A stretch of DNA of 6,587 bases from Betaproteobacteria bacterium. Its GTDB lineage: Bacteria > Pseudomonadota > Gammaproteobacteria > Burkholderiales > SG8-39. Under the pieces are notes generated by a model. It made no database searches, had not been told where the DNA came from, and was given only the letters and a program-made list of their open reading frames with translations. Every line of letters begins with the position of its first letter. The first letter of the stretch is position 1. The stretch covers positions 1 through 6,587 of the forward strand of contig JAAOZY010000074.1 of assembly GCA_012274205.1 (NCBI GenBank), written 5' to 3'. The translations under genes were made by a program, and so were the position numbers. Below, piece after piece: positions 1-5,036 of this stretch.

Positions 1-1
1 G

Positions 2-199
2 GATGTGGCGCAGGCGGGGGGCACGACCAACCCGGAACCGGAGCCGCCGGAATGCGCTGCCGATCGCAATCAGGAGGTGCGTACTGTTTCTACGGGTCCC
101 AGCGGCGGCAAGCCGCTGGTGTCGGTAAAGGGAGCGGGCGTGCGCTTCGCCAGCCATAGCTGCGGCCCGTCCGGTGCCGGGGGCGGCCGCTCGCGCTAG
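2..199 (+). CDS. 3' end of an upstream gene, product unknown (partial)
   Basis: An open frame runs from the left edge to a TAG at 197-199. Third codon positions are strongly G/C, as in the genes downstream, so this reads as real coding sequence. About 65 C-terminal residues are visible. They are low in complexity: an acidic Pro/Glu stretch (NPEPEPPE) near the start, then a Ser/Gly-rich part and a basic Gly/Arg end. Two cysteines are present (in PPECAA and SHSCGP) and could form a disulfide in an exported protein. No transmembrane segment or recognisable domain is visible, and I cannot assign a family. A GTG at position 5 could in principle be a start, but a truncated longer gene is more likely. 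The strong promoter that follows suggests that this gene belongs to a different transcription unit from the pilus genes. Confidence 0.6.
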   Translation, partial: DVAQAGGTTNPEPEPPECAADRNQEVRTVSTGPSGGKPLVSVKGAGVRFASHSCGPSGAGGGRSR

Positions 200-214
200 C
201 GGGGAAACGTACAA

Positions 215-243
215 TTGTCATCGATCATGAAAGATGTTGTAAT
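215..243 (+). promoter_or_regulatory. Sigma-70-type promoter of the pilus operon
   Basis: A -35 box TTGTCA (215-220, 5 of 6 to consensus) is followed after exactly 17 bases by a -10 box TGTAAT (238-243, 5 of 6). The -10 is preceded by TGT at 235-237, the TGn extended -10 element. Transcription would start near 250, giving a leader of about 76 bases before the pilin start at 326. The region is clearly richer in A/T than its surroundings. The palindrome ACAATTGT (211-218) overlaps the -35 box and could be an operator, but this is only a possibility. It is the only good promoter I see in the window. Confidence 0.65.
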
Positions 244-250
244 GTGGAAA

Positions 251-278
251 AAAGTTTTACCGCGCAACACGCGGCTTT
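251..278 (+). other. Leader hairpin in the pilin 5' UTR
   Basis: CCGCG (260-264) and CGCGG (270-274) form a perfect five-pair stem with a five-base loop. AAAG (251-254) can pair with CTTT (275-278) to extend it across a bulge on the 5' side. It sits at or just after the predicted transcription start. A 5' hairpin of this sort could protect an abundant pilin mRNA from decay. It could also be a weak terminator for the upstream gene, but no proper T tract follows. The role is inferred and the stem is short. Confidence 0.3.
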
Positions 279-315
279 GCATTTGTTCGTCAGAAGGTAG
301 TTTCCGTAATCCAAT

Positions 316-321
316 GGGAGA
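316..321 (+). promoter_or_regulatory. Ribosome binding site that fixes the pilin start
   Basis: GGGAGA lies 4 bases before the ATG at 326. It favours that ATG over the in-frame ATG at 314, which overlaps this site itself and has only AAGG (294-297) far upstream. The choice also gives a short basic leader peptide of 12 residues before the prepilin cleavage site, as expected for Flp pilins. Confidence 0.65.
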
Positions 322-325
322 AATC

Positions 326-592
326 ATGTTCAATCTGAATCGCGTGCGTCAACAACTGGGTCAGGGCATGACCGAGTACATCATCATCGTCGCCCTTATT
401 GCCATTGCGGCGATCGGCGTGTATTCCTACTTCGGCCAGACCATCAAGGGTCAGACCTCAGGCATGGCTGCCGAGATGGCGGGCAAGTCGGCCGCAACCG
501 GGCAGGCCGCTGCCGCGGGCGCATCGGACAAGGCTGCGGCCAGCGTCGCCAAGGGGGCTTCGAACCTCGGCACCTACGGTAAAGAGCAGTAG
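326..592 (+). CDS. flp: Flp-family type IVc major pilin
   Basis: This is the probable structural subunit of the Flp (Tad) pilus, 88 residues. A short basic leader (residues 1-12, ending LG) is followed by QGMTEY and about 20 hydrophobic residues (IIIVALIAIAAIGVYSYFG). That is the Flp prepilin pattern, with cleavage expected after Gly12 so that Glu17 becomes +5 and Tyr18 +6 of a mature protein of about 76 residues. The part after the hydrophobic helix is rich in Ala, Gly, Ser and Lys and ends in GTYGKEQ; it should be surface-exposed on the fibre. It is first in the operon, directly behind the best promoter, as is usual for the major pilin. The next gene starts 26 bases downstream. The processing peptidase (TadV/CpaA) is not in the window. 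Family assignment is firm; the role as major rather than minor pilin is inferred from position. Confidence 0.9.
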   Translation: MFNLNRVRQQLGQGMTEYIIIVALIAIAAIGVYSYFGQTIKGQTSGMAAEMAGKSAATGQAAAAGASDKAAASVAKGASNLGTYGKEQ

Positions 593-618
593 CAGAACCG
601 TCGCGCACTAGCGGGACC

Positions 619-2196
619 ATGAACACGCGGCCCCGCCTGGCCGCGCTGCCAAAGGGGCAGCGCGGCCAGGCCTTGGTTTTTGTTTCAGTGACCATGATCG
701 TGGTGCTGTTGGCCATGCTGGTGATGTACAGCGTCGGCCAACTGACCACCCAGCGCATGAAGCTGCAGAACACCGCCGATGCGGTGGCCTACAGCGTGTC
801 ACTGACGCAGGCCAGGGATCTGAATTTTTCCGCTTACATGAATCGGGCGATGGTGGCCAACCAGGTGGCCGTGGCCCAGATTGTGAGCATGACCGGCTGG
901 GCGCGCAATTTCAACGATACCTATAACGGCTCGTTCTCAAGCATCGCGCGCACGCTGGCGAATTTCTCCGCGCTGAGCGCGCTGTGGACGGTGCCGGCGA
1001 ACATTTATCAGTCCATCGGCAGCGGGCTGAAAAACGTTTTCGATTCCGTCGGGCCCATCATGGTAAAGGTGCTCGATGTGATCATCGACGCCCTGCATTT
1101 CTCTTCGCTCGGCTATCACTACGGCATGGCGGTCACGATCCCGCAGACCATAGACGGCGTGCTCAAGGCGAATGACCCCAACGCATCGCTGTCTACGCTG
1201 GGCTACGTGGGCGCAGGGGTGGGCGTGGTGCAGCATCTGCTGTTTGCGAAGAGTTACGATCCGACGACCAACAAGGATGGCGATCGCCGCTTCGCCAATG
1301 TGACCGATGCCTCCTCGGACCTGTTCTACAAGAACCGGACGCTGCCGCTGACTTTCTGGCCGACGCCGATGCTGATCGACCCGATCCGCCTGTTCACGCC
1401 TGGCGTGGGTCCGCTGGTCATGTTCAATTTTCACAGCGGCGGTTCAGTACTGCGCACCGATAGCGGAAAGGAGCTCAAAGCCTGGGGCAGCGCCGACGCC
1501 TCCGGCACGTTCGTCATTTTCTGCATTACCATTTCCATCCTCGGAATTCCGATTCCGATTCCGTTTCCACTGCCGCCTCTGCCCGCAGGCTCCGGCGGCG
1601 CTGCAGCGGGCGACTTCAACAGCAGTTCCGTGCTCATGACCGGAAGCACCCTCGGACACCGCAATGCCGAAAATACCGGCGTCGATTCGGCCGCCGCGGT
1701 GGATTTCGGCGGCGCCTATCTGAATCCTTACACCGCGATTCCCTACTTCATCCAGGTCGGCAAGGGTCCGGGCACGAACATGGATTCCCGCGCCGGCCTG
1801 CGCTCCTACCTGGACATCAAAGGCAACGCCACCAATTCCACCAGCAACCAGGCGAACAACAACAGCAGCAACAACAATCAGAACGTCAAGGCGCCGGCAT
1901 TCTTCATCGAAGTGGAGCGGGCCTCGAACAGCGTGGCGACCACCAGCTCTCCGACCTTCCGCATCGGCGGCGGCGGCGGCGGGCAGCTCGATCTCGAAGA
2001 CAGCGCCGTGGGCGGGAAACTGAAGGCCATGGCCAAGGGCGAGGCCTATTTCAGCCGGCCGACGGGTTTGTTCGCCCGCGGCGATGGCAAGACCGAATAC
2101 GGCAGCCTGTACAGCCCCTATTGGCAGGCGCACCTTGCGCCGAACTCGCTGTTGGAGCAGGCGGCCTCGATGCTCGGTGCCAACGTGCTGCCATGA
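619..2196 (+). CDS. TadG-like Flp pilus-assembly protein
   Basis: A protein of 525 residues. Its N-terminus (RGQALVFVSV at 15-24) leads into one hydrophobic segment at about 18-40, followed by a conserved-looking amphipathic stretch (QNTADAVAYSVSL, then NRAMVANQVAVAQ at 75-87). This is the layout of the Tad/TadG N-terminal domain family: an inner-membrane anchor and a large periplasmic part. It lacks Glu at +5 after the RGQ motif, so it need not be processed like a pilin. No von Willebrand A (MIDAS) motif is visible, unlike some TadG proteins. The body contains a hydrophobic, Pro-rich stretch with an IPIPIP run (about 295-322), an Asn/Ser-rich linker (403-422) and six glycines (450-455). Only a weak GGGA precedes the ATG, so translation may depend partly on the pilin gene. 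Its last bases overlap the TadE-like gene. The family call rests on the N-terminus; most of the body is unrecognised. Confidence 0.75.
   Translation: MNTRPRLAALPKGQRGQALVFVSVTMIVVLLAMLVMYSVGQLTTQRMKLQNTADAVAYSVSLTQARDLNFSAYMNRAMVANQVAVAQIVSMTGWARNFNDTYNGSFSSIARTLANFSALSALWTVPANIYQSIGSGLKNVFDSVGPIMVKVLDVIIDALHFSSLGYHYGMAVTIPQTIDGVLKANDPNASLSTLGYVGAGVGVVQHLLFAKSYDPTTNKDGDRRFANVTDASSDLFYKNRTLPLTFWPTPMLIDPIRLFTPGVGPLVMFNFHSGGSVLRTDSGKELKAWGSADASGTFVIFCITISILGIPIPIPFPLPPLPAGSGGAAAGDFNSSSVLMTGSTLGHRNAENTGVDSAAAVDFGGAYLNPYTAIPYFIQVGKGPGTNMDSRAGLRSYLDIKGNATNSTSNQANNNSSNNNQNVKAPAFFIEVERASNSVATTSSPTFRIGGGGGGQLDLEDSAVGGKLKAMAKGEAYFSRPTGLFARGDGKTEYGSLYSPYWQAHLAPNSLLEQAASMLGANVLP
1546..1563 (+). repeat. 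Hexanucleotide tandem repeat ATTCCG x3
   Basis: Three perfect copies of ATTCCG lie in frame in the TadG-like gene and encode Ile-Pro three times (residues 310-315), followed by FPLPPLP. Because the unit is six bases, gain or loss of copies would lengthen or shorten the protein by two residues without shifting the frame. Confidence 0.8.
1966..1983 (+). repeat. GGC codon run encoding six glycines
   Basis: Five GGC codons and one GGG encode Gly450-Gly455 of the TadG-like protein. It looks like a flexible hinge and is a possible slippage site in units of three bases, which would keep the frame. Confidence 0.75.
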
Positions 2197-3020
2197 TGCC
2201 AAAGCGCCGCTGCCACGAGTCGGGTCAGGCGATGACGGAGTTCGTCATCGTCGCCGTGCTTTTCCTCATTCCGGTGTTTCTGATCGTGCCCCTGCTCGGC
2301 AAGTACATCGACATGAAAGGCGCCGCGATCATGGGCGCGCGCTATGCGGCCTGGGAGCGCACCGTCTGGTACGGCGGCAGCGCCGCAAGCGCGACCTGGC
2401 CCGGCGCGGACAAGAGCGACGCGGCGATCGCGAACGAGGTGCGCGCGCGGATTTTTTCCGAGGGCGCGGGCATCGGCGCCAACGACAAGACCGCGGGCAA
2501 CTGGTCCGGCCAGGGCAGAAAGCAGGCCTGGACCAACCGCGACGGCGGCGCGATGCTGCCGAGCTACAACAGCGTAGCCGAGAGCATCAACAATGGCGAC
2601 ACGCCGGGCATCGCCAATGACGTGCTAAACCTTCTGGTGACCGTAGCCAATGCCGTCGGCCCGTTCTCGCTGGAGATGAAGGGGCTGTACTCGGCGGACG
2701 TTTCCGTGACGGCCAATACCCTGCCTATCAACATGTCGCTCGATAACGATCCGGGCCAGGCGTTCAATCCCGGCACGCTGGTGTTCTCCGACACCAATGC
2801 CATCCTTTCCAATGCCTGGAGCGCCAACGGCGCCGCGCACGTCAAGAGCCAGACCGAGGGCCTGACGCCGACCAGCATTTTCACCAATCCGGTGATCAAG
2901 ACCATCTGGGACATCGCACGCATCACGCTAGGCGTGGCGGCGGCGCCGGAACTGCTGTTCCTCGAATTAGGCAAGGTAGAACCCGATGTCGTTCCGCCCG
3001 ACCGGCTGGTAAGCCCATGA
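2193..3020 (+). CDS. TadE-like pseudopilin
   Basis: A protein of 275 residues. The basic leader (MMPKRRCHESG) is followed by QAMTEF and a hydrophobic stretch to about residue 37 (FVIVAVLFLIPVFLIVPLLG). The leader, Gly11 at -1 and Glu16 at +5 make it a class III prepilin-type substrate, as known for TadE and TadF. The rest is a large periplasmic domain that begins with KYIDMKGAAIMGARYAAWER and ends in LGKVEPDVVPPDRL, a tail that resembles other TadE-like proteins as I remember them. It is longer than classical TadE. The start at 2193 overlaps the stop of the TadG-like gene (ATGA); a second ATG follows at once at 2196. No ribosome binding site is evident, so translation is probably coupled to the gene before. 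Expected to work with the TadG-like protein at the inner membrane in pilus assembly. Confidence 0.75.
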   Translation: MMPKRRCHESGQAMTEFVIVAVLFLIPVFLIVPLLGKYIDMKGAAIMGARYAAWERTVWYGGSAASATWPGADKSDAAIANEVRARIFSEGAGIGANDKTAGNWSGQGRKQAWTNRDGGAMLPSYNSVAESINNGDTPGIANDVLNLLVTVANAVGPFSLEMKGLYSADVSVTANTLPINMSLDNDPGQAFNPGTLVFSDTNAILSNAWSANGAAHVKSQTEGLTPTSIFTNPVIKTIWDIARITLGVAAAPELLFLELGKVEPDVVPPDRLVSP

Positions 3021-3715
3021 TGCGGAAATTTCTCGGGTGCGGCGCACTGATTCTCTTCACACTGCTCCCCGGCGGCGCAGCGGCGAGGGACAACATAGGC
3101 TGCCACGATCCCGCCTACCCGCAAAACGCCAAGGTGCTGGTCGTCGCATCCAACATGGTCATGAACGGCGTGCCGATGGCGATCAACGAATTGCGCTGGA
3201 ACGAGCCGCCCGAACAACTGCTGCGCTTCTACCGCAGTCGCTGGGAAGCCCTGGGTCAAAAGGTGTTCGAGACGCCTGTAGGCGAGTGGCGCACTCTGGG
3301 AACGCTGGATGGGGAGTGCTATTACACGATCCAGGTCAAGGCTGCCGAGGACGGAAGCTACGCGCTGCTCGGTGTAACGCGGGCACCGCGCAATGCCGAG
3401 TCGGCGGCGCCCGGCAAGGGCTTTCCGATGCTGTCGGGCAGCCGCGTGGCCAACGACATCGAACACAAGGACGGTATCAAGAACGCGCGCACGCTGCTGC
3501 TGAACAATAGCTTCTCGATCGGGGCGAACGCGTCGTTCTATCTCAGAGCGCTGGCCGGCCAGGGTTGGGACCTTATGATGGACAGGTCCGTGGCTACGGA
3601 GAAAGGCCCGTCGCGGGTGCTGGTGTGGCGGCGGGGCGGGGAGGAAGCCAGCATGACCATCGGCCGCGGCGCCGGTGGCGCGATGGTCGTCGCCAATATC
3701 GTCGACAAGCCTTGA
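3017..3715 (+). CDS. Secreted protein of unknown family within the tad operon
   Basis: A protein of 232 residues. A basic start (MMRK) and hydrophobic core (residues 5-18) end in GGAAA before RDN, giving a plausible Sec signal peptide cut after Ala23, so the mature protein should be periplasmic. Cys29 and Cys101 are the only mature cysteines and could pair. The mature part looks like two copies of one module. Each has a helix with FY followed by a Leu-rich, Gly-ended segment (FYRSRWEALGQ at 71-81, FYLRALAGQGW at 174-184), then two or three beta-like strands (CYYTIQVKA and YALLGVTRAP; RVLVWRRG, ASMTIGRG and MVVANIVD). I do not recognise the family. Its start overlaps the TadE-like stop by four bases (ATGA), which suggests coupled production with that protein. 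The likely role is periplasmic and accessory to pilus assembly, by position only. Confidence 0.75.
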   Translation: MMRKFLGCGALILFTLLPGGAAARDNIGCHDPAYPQNAKVLVVASNMVMNGVPMAINELRWNEPPEQLLRFYRSRWEALGQKVFETPVGEWRTLGTLDGECYYTIQVKAAEDGSYALLGVTRAPRNAESAAPGKGFPMLSGSRVANDIEHKDGIKNARTLLLNNSFSIGANASFYLRALAGQGWDLMMDRSVATEKGPSRVLVWRRGGEEASMTIGRGAGGAMVVANIVDKP

Positions 3716-3732
3716 GAAGGGAGCAGGGATCG

Positions 3733-3939
3733 ATGTATTCGAGAAAGTCGATTGCGCTGAAAGTCAGGCAGGCCGGACAGTCCTCGGCCGAATACATAGT
3801 TGTCACCACATTCGCCATCCTCATCCTGATAGAGGGGGGCAGCAGCGCGCCGGTCACCGAACTGGTGACGGCGATGAAAAACGCGTACCGGGGATTCGCT
3901 TATGCGATCTCCTACGCCACCACGTTGATGGCGTTATAG
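3733..3939 (+). CDS. Small pilin-like protein (possible minor Flp pilin)
   Basis: A protein of 68 residues that is almost only a prepilin N-terminus. A basic leader (MYSRKSIALKVRQAG) is followed by QSSAEYIVV and a short hydrophobic helix (TTFAILILIE). The Gly15/Gln16/Glu20/Tyr21 pattern matches the major pilin and predicts cleavage after Gly15 to a mature chain of about 53 residues. Unlike the first pilin, a second hydrophobic, aromatic stretch (AYRGFAYAISYATTLMAL) forms the C-terminus in place of an Ala/Lys-rich tail. The ATG at 3733 is chosen for AAGGGAG (3717-3723) at good spacing; the longer frame upstream overlaps the previous gene and lacks such a site. It lies 17 bases after that gene and 12 before cpaB. 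It may be a minor or initiating pilin; this role is inferred. Confidence 0.75.
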   Translation: MYSRKSIALKVRQAGQSSAEYIVVTTFAILILIEGGSSAPVTELVTAMKNAYRGFAYAISYATTLMAL

Positions 3940-3951
3940 GAGACAGAACTC

Positions 3952-5004
3952 ATGGCTTTGCGACTTCCCCGCCTGCGTGTCAACCGCCTTTGGTTGACCA
4001 TGATAGGCGCCATCGTTCTCGGGCTGCTGGCCGCCTGGCTTTCGGTCAATTACATCAAGTCACGCGAAGCGCGCATGCGCGAGGAGCTGGCGCAAAAGGC
4101 CAAGGGCGGACCGACCGTGGCGGTGGTGGTGCCGGTACGCGATGTGCCGAAGGGAACGGTCGTGAGTCAGAAGGTGGTGGCCGCGCGCGAGGTGGTGCCG
4201 GACCTGCTCTACGAGGACGCGGTCACCGCCGACCAGTTCGACAAGATCGCCGGCAAGCGCTTGTTGCGGCCTCTGCTCAAGGGCCGGCCGCTGCGCATGT
4301 CCGACGTGATCGATGACCACGTGAAGGACCTGTCCGATGCCCTGGGGACGGGTTGGCGCGCGCTGACCATCGACATCGACGAAACCAATTCCTTTGCGCA
4401 GATGCTGCGCCCGGGCAATTTCGTCGACCTTTACCTCATCGCGCAGGATCCCGCCGCGCCGCCGCCGTCGACTCAGGAAATCCGCGCCTTGTTGCCGCGC
4501 GTCAAGGTGCTGGCAACGGGCCAGACGATCGTCGGGGCTGCGACTGTCGCCGCCGACGAGGCTGGCGGCCAGCCCGGCCGTCCCCAGATCAATTACAACA
4601 ACATCACCGTCGAAGTCACGCCGTCCCAGGCGGCGCGCATCGCGTTGGCGCAACAGGTCGGCCGCATCCGCGCGGTGCTGCGCAATGCCGAGGACGAAAA
4701 GGCGACCGGCTTTCGCAGGCTGGCTACCACGGCGCTGTTCACCGACGGCAGGTCGAAACCCTCAATCGAATACATTGTCGGCGGCCGCGCATCGGGAAGC
4801 GGCGCCACGCCCCCGATCAACATCAACATGCCCAACCTTTCGATTCCGGGCCTGAGCGCGGCGCCGGGCGCGCCAGCGGGCACCCCGGCGAGCGCCGCCG
4901 CGGGTACTGGCGCTTCCTATTCTCCCGGCCAGTCGGCGGCATTCTCCGGACAGCCTGCCGCCATCGGGGCCAGCATTCCCGCCGTTCCCACCGGCGCCCG
5001 TTAA
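3952..5004 (+). CDS. cpaB: Flp pilus assembly protein CpaB (RcpC)
   Basis: A protein of 350 residues. One N-terminal membrane segment (about 14-34) is followed by a SAF-type domain at about 56-120 (VAVVVPVRDVPKGTVVSQ, then KRLLRPLLKGRPLRMSDV) and the RcpC/CpaB domain at about 135-265 (RALTIDIDETNSF, LRPGNFVDLYLI, NITVEVTPSQAARIALAQ, IRAVLRN). CpaB/RcpC proteins sit in the periplasm and work with the CpaC/RcpA secretin; the next gene is that secretin. AGGAGA (3938-3943) lies 8 bases before the ATG and overlaps the stop of the preceding gene. The last 70 residues or so (about 280-350) are low-complexity Ala/Pro/Gly/Ser after a short ININMPNLSIPGL motif; this tail looks disordered and may reach toward the secretin or peptidoglycan. 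Family assignment is secure. Confidence 0.93.
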   Translation: MALRLPRLRVNRLWLTMIGAIVLGLLAAWLSVNYIKSREARMREELAQKAKGGPTVAVVVPVRDVPKGTVVSQKVVAAREVVPDLLYEDAVTADQFDKIAGKRLLRPLLKGRPLRMSDVIDDHVKDLSDALGTGWRALTIDIDETNSFAQMLRPGNFVDLYLIAQDPAAPPPSTQEIRALLPRVKVLATGQTIVGAATVAADEAGGQPGRPQINYNNITVEVTPSQAARIALAQQVGRIRAVLRNAEDEKATGFRRLATTALFTDGRSKPSIEYIVGGRASGSGATPPININMPNLSIPGLSAAPGAPAGTPASAAAGTGASYSPGQSAAFSGQPAAIGASIPAVPTGAR

Positions 5005-5036
5005 TTTCACGACACGCTGACACAGGTAGCCACCCC

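Noticed and set aside
187..202. Possible terminator of the upstream gene (CCGCT with AGCGG)
   Set aside because: The stem is only five pairs, includes the stop codon and is not followed by a T run.
267..280. Possible sigma-54 promoter (TTTGC at 276-280)
   Set aside because: There is no GG at the required -24 position (267-268 is AC), so the pair of elements is incomplete.
1306..1320. Possible von Willebrand A metal site (DASSD, residues 230-234) in the TadG-like protein
   Set aside because: The last residue is Asp where DxSxS needs Ser, and no surrounding vWA pattern is visible.
1444..2202. Open frame of 252 codons on the - strand
   Set aside because: It lies opposite the TadG-like gene, and its Arg/Ala/Gly/His-rich product shows no motif.
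2564..3466. Open frame of 300 codons on the - strand
   Set aside because: It spans two overlapping + strand genes with a clear signal peptide and TadE features; it has no ribosome site or domain.
4353..5036. N-terminal extension of the secretin frame upstream into cpaB
   Set aside because: The extension is Arg/His-rich noise overlapping a secure CpaB; starting at 5037 gives a proper signal peptide.
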